Shown here in pieces: positions 51,000 through 59,340 of a stretch of 64,000 nucleotides of DNA. A model generated the notes under the pieces. The model saw only the letters and a list, made by a program, of their open reading frames with translations. It was not told the DNA's origin and made no database searches. This DNA comes from Sphingomonas yunnanensis. GTDB taxonomy: Bacteria; Pseudomonadota; Alphaproteobacteria; Sphingomonadales; Sphingomonadaceae. Every line of letters begins with the position of its first letter. Positions within the stretch are counted from its first letter, which is position 1. The DNA is taken from assembly GCF_019898765.1 (NCBI RefSeq), contig NZ_JAIOKB010000008.1:109868-173867 (forward strand), in the 5' to 3' direction. Made by a program: the position numbers and the translations under genes.

Positions 51000-52598
51000 T
51001 CATGCCACTCGCGCCGGCACCTCCGGGTAGGCCGTCACCAGATCCCCCAGCACCGCCTCCAGCGGACCGAGATGCGCGGCGAACGGGCGCCAGGCGCGGT
51101 CACCGCCGCGGAACAACGGTCGACGGACCTGCTCGGACGAGGCGGTCCGGACCGCGCGCTCGGTCGCGTGGAAGCTGAGGCATGCGTCCTCGAAGTCGAG
51201 CCCGCACGCCGCCAGCAGCGCGCGGATCGCCGGTTCGGGCGAGTCGACCAGCTCCTCGTGGATCACGCGGTGCACCGCCCCCGGCTGCACCGCGTCGACG
51301 CGCGCCATCAGCCGCACATAGTCGTGATAGTAGCGCCCCATGTCGGCCAGGTCGTAGCTGAACCCCTGCCCGCGCGCGAAATGCTGCTTGTAGTTGGAGA
51401 AGCAGCAGGCACGCGGCTCGCGGCGCGCGTCGATGATCGTGGCGTTCGGCAGGATCAGCCGGATCAACGGCACGTGCGCCCAGTTGTTAGGCAGCTTGTC
51501 GACGAAGAACGGCCGGTCGGTACGCCGCTGGACCGCCGCGCGGCGGAGGTATTCCTCGCCCAGCTCGCGGGCGCGCTCGGCGGTGAGCGAGGCGAGGCCG
51601 CCCGGGTAATCGGCGATGCGGCGCGCCACCGCAGGCAGATCGGGTAGCTCGGTCGTGCCCTCGACCTGGCTGTGCGAGGCGAGGATCTGCTCCACCAGGG
51701 TCGACCCAGCGCGCGGCATGCCGAGCACGAAGATCGGGTCGTGCGCCGGGCAGCCCCAGCCGCCGCGCGCGGCGAAGAAGTCGGGCGTGGCGAGCCCCAC
51801 GCTGGCGTCGACGAACGCCTCGGTCGCATCGGCGTCGTAGACGATGGCGCGCCGCCGCAGCGCGTTGCCCGCGGCATAATGCGCGAAGGCGCGGTCGGCG
51901 TCGCCGCGCTCCTCCCACGCCTTGCCGAGCGCGAAGTCGAGGTGGAAGCGGTCCTCGTCCTCGCTCGCCTCGGTCAGCGCGCGCGCCATCGCGGCCACGT
52001 CGGCCTCGTCGAAGCGCACCGTCTTGAGGTTGGCGAGGCTCCACCACGCCTCACCCAGCAACGGGCGCAGCGCGATGGCCTGACGATAGGCGGCGACACC
52101 CTCGGCCAGTCGCCCCACGGTCTTGAGCATATGGCCGAAGCTCATCCACACCTTGGGCTGTGCCGGCGCGGCGGCGAGCACCCGCTCATACAGAGCGATC
52201 GCCTCGTCGAAGCCGCCGAGTCGCCCCAGCGCCGCCGCCTTGAGATTGGCGTGGCCGAGATGCTCGGGCTCGACCGCGAGCAGCGCGTCGAGCTCGGCCA
52301 GCGCCTCGGTCGGGCGGTTCTGGCGATAGAGCACGATCGCGAGATTGGCGCGTGCCGCGGTGAAGCCGGGCGCCAGCTCGAGCGCGCGGCGCAGCAGCGT
52401 CTCGGCGTCGCGATTGCGGCCGAGCCGCCCCGCCAGCTCGGCGAGCATGCGGATCGCGCGCGCGTCGAACGGGTCCTTCTTCAGATAGCCGCGGAGCAGC
52501 GGCTCGGCGACCTCCAGGCGATTGTCGTGGAGCGCCAGCGCCGCGTCGACTAGCAGGGGCGGCAGACGCCGGGGTTCGCGGACAGACACGAGGGACAT
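51000..52598 (-). CDS. TPR-repeat sulfotransferase
   Basis: A 532-residue protein. Residues about 20-230 form tetratricopeptide repeats (ALELAPGFTAARANLAIVLY, AIALRPLLGEAWWSLANLKT). Residues about 270-500 form a PAPS-dependent sulfotransferase domain, with the 5'-phosphosulfate loop PIFVLGMPRAGSTLVEQIL and the 3'-phosphate region ATIIDARREPRACCFSNYKQ. The combination is typical of a bacterial family of unknown substrate, possibly proteins or glycans. The chosen ATG overlaps, head to head, the ATG of the permease gene (shared bases CATG); a TTG at 52613 and a GTG at 52589 are alternatives. Confidence 0.87.
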   Translation of the reverse strand: MSLVSVREPRRLPPLLVDAALALHDNRLEVAEPLLRGYLKKDPFDARAIRMLAELAGRLGRNRDAETLLRRALELAPGFTAARANLAIVLYRQNRPTEALAELDALLAVEPEHLGHANLKAAALGRLGGFDEAIALYERVLAAAPAQPKVWMSFGHMLKTVGRLAEGVAAYRQAIALRPLLGEAWWSLANLKTVRFDEADVAAMARALTEASEDEDRFHLDFALGKAWEERGDADRAFAHYAAGNALRRRAIVYDADATEAFVDASVGLATPDFFAARGGWGCPAHDPIFVLGMPRAGSTLVEQILASHSQVEGTTELPDLPAVARRIADYPGGLASLTAERARELGEEYLRRAAVQRRTDRPFFVDKLPNNWAHVPLIRLILPNATIIDARREPRACCFSNYKQHFARGQGFSYDLADMGRYYHDYVRLMARVDAVQPGAVHRVIHEELVDSPEPAIRALLAACGLDFEDACLSFHATERAVRTASSEQVRRPLFRGGDRAWRPFAAHLGPLEAVLGDLVTAYPEVPARVA

Positions 52599-53907
52599 GG
52601 AAGACCGAGACAATCACGCCGGCGCCGCGCGATCAAGTCGCGCGCTCACCTTCTGGGGCCTGCTGGCGCTGGTGATGGGCAATCTGATCGGCTCGGGCAT
52701 CTACCTGCTGCCCGCGACGCTGGCGCCTTTGGGCACCAACGCCACGCTCGGCTGGGTGGTGACGATCGCGGGCGCGATGACGCTGTCGTTCGTGTTCGCG
52801 CGGCTCGCCGCCGCGATCCCGCGCGCGGGCGGGCCCTATGCCTATGCCGACGCCGCCTTCGGGCCGGTGATCGGCTTCGCCACCGCGTGGAGCTATTGGA
52901 CGCTGGTCTGGGCGGGCAACGGCGCGGTCGCGGTGGCGGTGGTGAGCGCGCTCAGCCTCGCCTTCCCCGCGCTGGCGCCGCACGCCGCGATCGCCGCGGT
53001 GGCGCTGGTGTGGCTGGCGGTGCTGGTCAACATCCGGGGCGTCGACCTCGCGGTCAGGCTGCAGATGGCGACGATGCTGATCAAGCTAGTGCCGCTCGCC
53101 GCGGTGGTGCTGCTCGCCGCTTGGTTACTGCTGACGCGTGGCGGCGGCGCGGTGGCGCACGATGTCGCGGTGCCGCTGACGGTGACCGGCACCGCCGGGG
53201 CGGCGGCACTGACCTTCTGGGGCTTCCTCGGGGTCGAATCGGCGACGGTGCCGGCCGATCGCGTCGCCGACGCGCGTCGCACCGTGCCGCGCGCGACGCT
53301 GATCGGCACCGCCGCGGTTGGGGTGATCTACCTGATCGTGTCGAGCGCGATCACCGCGCTGATGCCGCGGGCGGCGGTCGCGGCCTCGCCCGCGCCGATC
53401 GCGGCGTTCCTCGGCCTCGGCTTCGGCAGCGGCGTCGCGCAGGTCGTCGCGCTGTTCGCCGCGATCAGCGCGCTCGGCACGCTCAACGGCTTCGTGCTCC
53501 TGCAGGGCGAGGTGCCGCGCGCGATGGCGCAGGGCAACGTGTTCCCGCGCTGGTTCGCGCGCGAGACCGCGCAGGGCACGCCGGCGCGCGCGCATGTCGT
53601 CGCCGGACTGCTCGTCACCGCGGTGACGCTCGCCAACTTCACCCGCGGCATGGGCGACCTGTTCGCCTTCGTCGCCTCGGTGTCGCTCGCCGCAGGCATG
53701 CTCGCCTATCTCGTCAGCGCGCTCGCCGCGGTGAAGCTGCTGCGCGACGACCCCGTCGCGCGCGCCATGGGCGTGATCGCGGCAGTGTTCGTGGGTTGGC
53801 TCTCCTACGGGCTCGGCGCCGAGGCGAACGGCTGGGCGCTGGTGCTGCTGCTCGCGGGCGTGCCGGTGTATCTCGCGGTCAGGCGCGGCGGCGCCAGCGC
53901 GCGCTGA
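52597..53907 (+). CDS. APC-family amino acid permease
   Basis: A 436-residue inner-membrane transporter with about twelve membrane segments, starting TFWGLLALVMGNLIGSGIYL, where GxGI in helix 1 is the substrate-binding break of the APC superfamily. The AdiC/CadB-like sub-branch is suggested by AAIPRAGGPYAYADAAFGPV. An ATG with GAGGG upstream is used. The last 29 bp overlap the convergent FAD oxidoreductase gene. The substrate is probably an amino acid or amine. Confidence 0.9.
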   Translation: MEDRDNHAGAARSSRALTFWGLLALVMGNLIGSGIYLLPATLAPLGTNATLGWVVTIAGAMTLSFVFARLAAAIPRAGGPYAYADAAFGPVIGFATAWSYWTLVWAGNGAVAVAVVSALSLAFPALAPHAAIAAVALVWLAVLVNIRGVDLAVRLQMATMLIKLVPLAAVVLLAAWLLLTRGGGAVAHDVAVPLTVTGTAGAAALTFWGFLGVESATVPADRVADARRTVPRATLIGTAAVGVIYLIVSSAITALMPRAAVAASPAPIAAFLGLGFGSGVAQVVALFAAISALGTLNGFVLLQGEVPRAMAQGNVFPRWFARETAQGTPARAHVVAGLLVTAVTLANFTRGMGDLFAFVASVSLAAGMLAYLVSALAAVKLLRDDPVARAMGVIAAVFVGWLSYGLGAEANGWALVLLLAGVPVYLAVRRGGASAR

Positions 53908-55507
53908 GCCTGCGGTCGGCGAGGATGGCGTGCGCGGCATTGTGGCCCGGCGCGCCGGTCACGCCGCCACCGGGGTGCGCACCCGAGCCGCACATGTAGA
54001 GCCCGCGGATCGGCGCGCGATAGTCGCCGTGGCCGAGCACCGGACGCGCCGACCAGAGCTGGTCGAGGCTCATCCGCCCGTGGAAGATGTCGCCGCCGAT
54101 CAGCCCGAACTTGCGCTCCAGGTCGAGCGGCGAGTGGATCTGGCGCGCGATCACGCTGGCCTTGAAGTTGGGGGCGTGCGCGGTGACCGTGTCGATGATG
54201 TGGTCGGCGACCTGCTCGCGCACCTCGTCCCAGCTGCGGGCTTTCCCGTCGGGACCGTCGGGCAGCTCGGGCGCGAACTGCTGGCAGAACAGGCTGGCGA
54301 CGTGCTGGCCCGGCGGCGCGAGGCTGTCGTCGACCGTGCTGGGGATCTTCATTTCGACGATCGGCTGGCGCGACCAGCCGTGGACGCGCGCGTCGTCATA
54401 GGCGCGGTCCATATAGTCCATCCCCGGCGCGATGATGATCCCGGCGGTGTGATGCTCGGCCCGGTCGCGCCCGGGCAGCACGGTGAAGTCGGGCAGCTCG
54501 CTCAGCGCCACGTTCATCCGGAACGTGCCCGAGCCGGTCTTGAAGCCCGCCATGCGGCGGCGGAAATCCTCGGGCAGCTCGTGGCCCGCGACCATCTGGC
54601 GGTATAGCATCGCCGGGCCGACATTGGCGGCGACGATCGGCGCGACGATCTCTTCGCCGCTCTCCAGCACCACGCCCGCCGCACGGCCGCCGTCGACCAG
54701 CACGCGCGCGACCGGCGCCTCAACGCTGATCTCGACGCCCTCGGCGAGGCACGCCGCCGCCATAGCCTGGGTGATCGCGCCCATGCCGCCGACCGAGTGA
54801 CCCCAGGCGCCGTACTTGCCGTTCACCTCGCCGAAGACGTGGTGGAGCAGCACATAGGCCGAGCCCGGCGTCGACACGCCGGCGTAATTGCCCACCACGG
54901 CGTCGAAGGCGAAGGCGGTCTTGACGTGATCGTCCTCGTACCAGCCGTCGAGGAAGTCGCGGGCCGATTTGGTGAAGACGTCGAGCAGGTCGCGCTGCGC
55001 GGCGATGTCGAGCTTGGCGAGCGGCCAGGCCTGGCGCGCCGCGCTGACCAGCTCGAGCAGCCCGCCGCCCGCGTTGGGCGGGATCTCGAGCGCGAGGTCG
55101 CGCAGCACCTGCGCGACGCGCTCCAGCGCGGCGTCATAGGCGGGATAGGAGTCGGCGTCGCGCTGGCTGAAGCGCGCGAACTGCGCCTGGGTGCGCTGCG
55201 TCCCGCCACCGAGCGTGAGATAGGTGTCCGGGAACGGGAAGAAGTTGCTGATCGTGCGCTCGATGATGCGATAGCCGCGATCGTGCAGCTTCATGTCCGC
55301 GATCACCTTGGGGCGCAGCAGGCTGACGGTGTAGCTGGCGGTGGAGTTGCGGAAGCCGGGGTGGAACTCCTCGGTCACCGCCGCGCCCCCGACGACGTGG
55401 CGGCGTTCGAGCACGCGCACCTTCAGCCCGGCGCGCGCGAGGTAGAAAGCGCAGACCAGGCCGTTGTGGCCCCCGCCGATGATGATCGCGTCGTACCGCT
55501 GCGTCAT
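53879..55507 (-). CDS. FAD-dependent oxidoreductase, phytoene desaturase/PYROXD2-like
   Basis: A 542-residue flavoprotein. The FAD-binding start is DAIIIGGGHNGLVCAFYLAR (GxGxxG with Gly11-Gly16) and ends with the C-terminal signature GLYMCGSGAHPGGGVTGAPG. The full length resembles the phytoene dehydrogenase-related family that includes mammalian PYROXD2. No carotenoid gene lies near, so the substrate is not a carotenoid precursor by context. With the permease, the Rieske oxygenase and the BetI-like repressor nearby, an amine-related substrate is possible but only inferred. Confidence 0.88.
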   Translation of the reverse strand: MTQRYDAIIIGGGHNGLVCAFYLARAGLKVRVLERRHVVGGAAVTEEFHPGFRNSTASYTVSLLRPKVIADMKLHDRGYRIIERTISNFFPFPDTYLTLGGGTQRTQAQFARFSQRDADSYPAYDAALERVAQVLRDLALEIPPNAGGGLLELVSAARQAWPLAKLDIAAQRDLLDVFTKSARDFLDGWYEDDHVKTAFAFDAVVGNYAGVSTPGSAYVLLHHVFGEVNGKYGAWGHSVGGMGAITQAMAAACLAEGVEISVEAPVARVLVDGGRAAGVVLESGEEIVAPIVAANVGPAMLYRQMVAGHELPEDFRRRMAGFKTGSGTFRMNVALSELPDFTVLPGRDRAEHHTAGIIIAPGMDYMDRAYDDARVHGWSRQPIVEMKIPSTVDDSLAPPGQHVASLFCQQFAPELPDGPDGKARSWDEVREQVADHIIDTVTAHAPNFKASVIARQIHSPLDLERKFGLIGGDIFHGRMSLDQLWSARPVLGHGDYRAPIRGLYMCGSGAHPGGGVTGAPGHNAAHAILADRRLSARWRRRA

Positions 55508-55564
55508 GGTGCCCCCTTAGTCATGTCCTCGGACGTGTTCGCGCCGCCGTCTTCCCCCACTGGC

Positions 55565-55659
55565 GTCACCCCGAACTTGTTTCGGGGTCCACCGTCCCGC
55601 ACACTCAGGTGCTTCGGCTCTCGCGGCGCGGTGGATCCTGTAACGAGTTCAGGATGACG
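55565..55659. repeat. Family-B paired-hairpin repeat, copy 6
   Basis: The left arm GTCACCCCGAACTTGTTTCG GGGTCC and the right arm GGATCCTGTAACGAGTTCAG GATGACG; 95 bp. The arms differ from each other more than in other copies, suggesting an older copy. It lies between the Rieske oxygenase and the FAD oxidoreductase genes. Confidence 0.82.
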
Positions 55660-55704
55660 GCAGTGGTGGGGTGAAGGATGCTCGGTTCAACCTACCGCAC
55701 CCCC

Positions 55705-56880
55705 TCACACCCCGCGCACCCGCCGCGACCAGCCCGGCGGCGGGGCGCGGTGCTGGCGCGCCTCGGGGATGCGCTCGCGGATCTTGGCGGCGAAGCTGCG
55801 CAGGCACACCTCGCTCGCGCCGATCGGCCCGGCGGTGTAGCTCGACGACGCCATGCCCTCCTGCACGCGCTCGATCAGCCAGGTATCCTCGGCGTTGACG
55901 GTGCGGTTGATCCGCCAGTTGGCGTAGCGCACCAGCTTCATCTCGCGGCGTTCGTCGGGCAGCGCGAAGCTCATCTCGCGCAGCAGGCTGGTGGTCGGCG
56001 TCAGCGGCAGCCACTGCATGAAGTCGATCTGGTCGGCGTAGATGTCGAATGCCATGTTGGGCCACAGCTTGTAGTAGAGCCAGCACCGCTGGTTGGCCTC
56101 AGGCAGATGGTCCACGCGCGGCAGATGCGTCTGGTAGAAGCGCTCCCACCAGTCGCTCGACACTCGGTCGACCAGCTCGCCCGACATGCGGTCGACCCAG
56201 CCCGCGGCCTCGATCGCGTAGCTCTTGCCGAACAATCGCGTCAGCCCGTCGTGCGCGACCGGGATGTGGAGGTTGTCGGAATAGTTGTCGCCGACGTTCT
56301 TCCAGTTCACGCGCCGCTCGCGCTCGCGCACGTCGGAGAGGCGGCGCATCTCCTCGAAGCGATACGGCGCCACCTCGGCGTCATAGGGCGCCATCATCGT
56401 CGCGACGCTCGGGCCGCCGTCGTCCTCCAGCCGCACGAAGACGAACCCGCGCCACGTCTCCACCTCGACCGCGGCGAGCCCGTTATCCTCGAGCCGGAGC
56501 GCGGGATAGTCGCTCTTCATCGGCACGCCCGACAGGCGCCCGTCGAGCTCGTACACCCAGGCATGATAGGGGCAGACGAGCTTCCTGGCGCAGCCGCTCG
56601 CCCCCTCCACCAACCGCATCGCGCGGTGGCGGCAGACGTTGTGGAAGCCGCGGATCACACCGTCACCGCCGCGGACGACGACGAGCTGCTCGCCGAGATA
56701 GGAGAGCGTCCGCCACGCGCCCGGCTCGGCCAGGTCGCTCTCATGGCAGACGATCTGCCACGACGGGCGGATCACGCGCGCGCACTCGAGCTCGAAATAT
56801 TCCGGGTCGGTGTACAGCCAGCCGGGAAGGCTCCAATCCGCGTCGGGATCGGCGTACGGCAGATCGATCGAGCGATGCAT
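55705..56880 (-). CDS. Rieske non-heme iron oxygenase, alpha subunit
   Basis: A 391-residue oxygenase. The [2Fe-2S] Rieske ligands are Cys83, His85, Cys103 and His106 (CRHRAM, CPYHAW). The mononuclear iron site lies in NWKNVGDNYSDNLHIPVAH, with His205, His210 and a later Asp. The family includes demethylases of glycine betaine, stachydrine and carnitine as well as aromatic-ring dioxygenases. No reductase or beta subunit is adjacent. The divergent TetR gene is BetI-like, which favours a quaternary ammonium substrate. The ATG lies beside the divergent start (47 bp gap). Confidence 0.9.
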   Translation of the reverse strand: MHRSIDLPYADPDADWSLPGWLYTDPEYFELECARVIRPSWQIVCHESDLAEPGAWRTLSYLGEQLVVVRGGDGVIRGFHNVCRHRAMRLVEGASGCARKLVCPYHAWVYELDGRLSGVPMKSDYPALRLEDNGLAAVEVETWRGFVFVRLEDDGGPSVATMMAPYDAEVAPYRFEEMRRLSDVRERERRVNWKNVGDNYSDNLHIPVAHDGLTRLFGKSYAIEAAGWVDRMSGELVDRVSSDWWERFYQTHLPRVDHLPEANQRCWLYYKLWPNMAFDIYADQIDFMQWLPLTPTTSLLREMSFALPDERREMKLVRYANWRINRTVNAEDTWLIERVQEGMASSSYTAGPIGASEVCLRSFAAKIRERIPEARQHRAPPPGWSRRVRGV

Positions 56881-56896
56881 GGAGGCCCCCGCGTGG

Positions 56897-56918
56897 TTGT
56901 TGCACGAGCGTATAACAA
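56897..56918. promoter_or_regulatory. Candidate operator of the BetI-like repressor
   Basis: TTGTT...AACAA with an inner ACG...CGT pair forms a 22-bp dyad in the 47-bp region between the divergent oxygenase and TetR genes. The size and place fit an operator that controls both. Confidence 0.55.
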
Positions 56919-56927
56919 GGGCGGGGC

Positions 56928-57503
56928 ATGAGCAAGCGCGCCGCGCCCGAGGCGCGCCGCGCCGAGCTGATCGCGGCGACCGCGCGCGTGCTGGCGACGC
57001 GCGGCGCGGCCGGCGCGTCGGTACGCGTGATCGCGGCGGCCGCGGGCGTGTCGCCGGGGCTGGTGACGCACCATTTCGGCGGGGTCGAGCGGCTCGTCGA
57101 GGCGACCTACGACCATGTCGCCGCGCGGGTCGGCGAGGCGCTGGAGGCCGCGGTGACGACGGCCGGTGAGTCGCCGCGCGAACGGCTGGCGGCCTATCTC
57201 GACGCCAGCTTCGCGCCGCCGATCGCCGACCCCGCGCTGCTCGCGACCTGGATCGCCTTCTGGAGCCTGGCGCAGGGCGGGGCGGCGATGCAGGCGAGCC
57301 ATGCGCACCATTACGCGGGCTATCGCGCGCGGCTGGAGGTGCTGCTGGGCGAGGTGGGCGTGGCGGCGGAGCGGCGACATCTGGCGGCTGTCGGACTCAC
57401 CGCGCTGGTCGACGGGCTGTGGCTGGAGCTGTGCCTGTCACCGGGAGTCTTCACCGCGGCCGACGCGCGCGCGGTGGTGGCGGGGTATGTGGCGGCGGTA
57501 TGA
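56928..57503 (+). CDS. TetR-family repressor, BetI-like
   Basis: A 191-residue regulator. The helix-turn-helix near residues 25-50 reads ASVRVIAAAAGVSPGLVTHHFGG, close to BetI, the choline/betaine repressor; the C-terminal part (TWIAFWSLAQGG, GLTALVDGLWLELCL) also follows BetI. It would bind the short divergent promoter region and answer a quaternary amine or similar ligand. A strong hairpin follows its stop codon. Confidence 0.88.
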   Translation: MSKRAAPEARRAELIAATARVLATRGAAGASVRVIAAAAGVSPGLVTHHFGGVERLVEATYDHVAARVGEALEAAVTTAGESPRERLAAYLDASFAPPIADPALLATWIAFWSLAQGGAAMQASHAHHYAGYRARLEVLLGEVGVAAERRHLAAVGLTALVDGLWLELCLSPGVFTAADARAVVAGYVAAV

Positions 57504-57510
57504 GGGAGCG

Positions 57511-57549
57511 GCCACCCTGCTCCCGCGAACGCGGGAGATCAGGGTGGCT
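57511..57549. terminator. Strong hairpin downstream of the BetI-like gene
   Basis: GCCACCCTG-CTCCCGCG-AA-CGCGGGAG-AT-CAGGGTGGC folds into a long stem with a small internal bulge, eight bases after the stop codon. There is no T-run, so it could be a repeat arm that works as an mRNA 3' end rather than a classical terminator. Confidence 0.5.
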
Positions 57550-57664
57550 CAGCGGTGACGTGCTCCGCCCCGGGGTTCCCGCGTATGCGAGAAGACGGCG
57601 CTATCCTCATCTCGCCACCGCCCGCGATACGCCGGTCGTGTCGGCGGTTCGCACAACCCGACCC

Positions 57665-57756
57665 TGTATCCCGGCGAAGGTCGGGGCACAGTTGGGAAAG
57701 CAAGCGCGATACTCCGCGTCAGTCCCCCAGAAGGCCCCGGCCTTCGCCGGGGCACG
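57665..57756. repeat. Family-A paired-hairpin repeat, copy 5
   Basis: The left arm TATCCCGGCGAAGGTCGGGG CACAGTTGGGA and the right arm AAGGCCCCGGCCTTCGCCGG GGCAC; about 92 bp. The left arm is more worn than in copy 1. Confidence 0.83.
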
Positions 57757-57812
57757 GGGAGCGGTCGCCCGCGATCCTTAACCGCCAAGTCGTCCGCTCG
57801 CGCCCACTCCCT

Positions 57813-59222
57813 TTACCTCGCCAGATCGCCGAACAGCGACACGTAATAGCGAATCCCCGGCGCGATGTTGCGCACCTCGGTGCGCTCGTTGAGGCCGTGG
57901 CTGAAATCGTCCGATTCCTTGATGAAGGTCGGGCTCGCGCCGTAGCTGGGCACGTGGTGGTAGCGGAACCACATGCTGTCGCTCGCCCCTGCCGACATGC
58001 TCGGGAACACCGGCACGCGGGGCCACGCCTTGCCCACCGCCTTGGTCACCGCCGCGACGAAGTCTGGGCGCATCGGCGACGCGTCGTTGGCGACCGATCC
58101 CTCGCTCACGTCGCGGATCGTCAGCGCCGGCTCGGCCGCGACCTGCTGGAGCGTGGCCATCACGTCGGCGGGCTTCACGCCGGGGAAGATGCGGCAGTTG
58201 ATGTTGGCGGTCGCGCGCTGCGGCAGCGCGTTGAGCGCGTGCCCGCCCGAGATCATCGTCGACACGCACGTCGTGCCGATCTGCCCGACATAGGCGGGGT
58301 CCGCGGCGAGCACCGCGATCGCCTTCTCGTCCTTCGGATTGTCCGCGAAAGCGCGCATCGCGGCGGCGAGCTCACCGGTCTTCTGCTTGGCCGCCTCGCG
58401 GAAGAAGGTGCGCGTCACGTCGGACAGCTGCGGCGTGAAGCGATACTGCCCGATCCGCACCAGGGCAGCGGAGAGCTGGTTGATCGCGTTCTGCGGCCGC
58501 GGCGCGGAGCTGTGCCCACCCGGGTTGGTGACGGTCAGCTCGAAATCGGCATAGGTCTTCTCGGCGCCGTTCCAGGTGAAGAACTGCGGCCTGCCATCCT
58601 CGGCGAAGCGTCCGCCCCCGCCGTCGATGTTGATCACCAGCTCGGCGTTCTTGAGCTGCTCGGCGATGAGCGCGCTGGTCTTCATCCGCGTCTCCTCGTC
58701 GCCCGAGAACTCGAGCACGATGTCGCGGCGCGGCGTGTAACCCGCGCGCTTCATCCGCAGCAGCGCGGTCATCGCCACCGCGGCGTCCAGCTTCATGTCG
58801 GTGGCGCCGCGACCGTAGAGATAGCCGTTCTCGACCACGGGCGTGAAGGGGTCGCGCTGCCAGTCGGCGGGCTTGGCCTCGACCACGTCGATATGGCCGG
58901 ACACCACCAGCGGCTTGGCCGACGGGTCGCTGCCGCGCCAGCGCGCGACCAGATAGGCGGTGTCGTCCACCGGGGTGATCGTCACGTCCGGGTCGGCGAA
59001 ACCGCCGGCGACGAGCACCGACTTGAGATAGGCAGCGAGCTGCCGGGTCTGGTTGCCCTGCCCGGCGACGCTGCGGAAGGCGATCGCGCGCTCGGCGATA
59101 TCGAGCGCCTGCGCGTCGGACCCGATCGCGACGGGACCGGCCGGCGGGGTCTGCGCCAGACCAGGCGTCGCGGTCAGCGCGAGCGCCGCGCAGAGAAGGA
59201 AGAGATTGCGCCCGATCGCCAT
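57813..59222 (-). CDS. Exported M20 family metallopeptidase
   Basis: A 469-residue di-zinc peptidase with a signal peptide (cleavage near GLAQTPP). Zinc and catalytic residues are visible: SGHIDVVEA (His110, Asp112), GATDMKLD (Asp142), FSGDEETRM (Glu176/Glu177) and a late SHGLNERTE-like segment (DFSHGLNERTEVRN). A dimerisation domain lies between (about 210-330, TNPGGHSSAPRPQNAI). Family members remove amino acids from dipeptides or acylated amino acids; an exported form suggests peptide scavenging in the periplasm. The ATG at 59220-59222 fits the signal peptide. Confidence 0.92.
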   Translation of the reverse strand: MAIGRNLFLLCAALALTATPGLAQTPPAGPVAIGSDAQALDIAERAIAFRSVAGQGNQTRQLAAYLKSVLVAGGFADPDVTITPVDDTAYLVARWRGSDPSAKPLVVSGHIDVVEAKPADWQRDPFTPVVENGYLYGRGATDMKLDAAVAMTALLRMKRAGYTPRRDIVLEFSGDEETRMKTSALIAEQLKNAELVINIDGGGGRFAEDGRPQFFTWNGAEKTYADFELTVTNPGGHSSAPRPQNAINQLSAALVRIGQYRFTPQLSDVTRTFFREAAKQKTGELAAAMRAFADNPKDEKAIAVLAADPAYVGQIGTTCVSTMISGGHALNALPQRATANINCRIFPGVKPADVMATLQQVAAEPALTIRDVSEGSVANDASPMRPDFVAAVTKAVGKAWPRVPVFPSMSAGASDSMWFRYHHVPSYGASPTFIKESDDFSHGLNERTEVRNIAPGIRYYVSLFGDLAR

Positions 59223-59291
59223 GCACGATGCCCCTTTGTCACTGGAGGACAAAGCGTATCGCGCGGCCCCGCGGACGCAAGCGGGATATCG

Positions 59292-59331
59292 GCGCCGGGC
59301 CATATCGCGTGCACGACGCGCGGCCCGGCGC
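59292..59331 (-). terminator. Inverted repeat downstream of the SWIB gene
   Basis: GCGCCGGGCC (59292-59301) and GGCCCGGCGC (59322-59331) form a perfect 10-bp stem with a 20-base loop, just after the stop codon of the minus-strand SWIB gene. It may end that transcript; no T-run is present. Confidence 0.5.
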
Positions 59332-59340
59332 TCAGCCAGC

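Larger units (their letters stand above)
57504..57812. other. Intergenic region with two palindromic elements
   Basis: A 309-bp gap between the convergent TetR and M20 peptidase genes. It contains a strong hairpin at 57511-57549 and a full family-A repeat at 57665-57756; the sequence between them looks non-coding. Confidence 0.55.

Noticed and set aside
57511..57549. Classical Rho-independent terminator
   Set aside because: The stem is strong but no T-run follows on either strand; it may be a repeat arm acting as an mRNA end, so the terminator call is kept at medium confidence only.
8582..57756. The repeated hairpins as a CRISPR array
   Set aside because: Copies are kilobases apart, are inverted pairs rather than evenly spaced direct repeats, and no cas genes are present.
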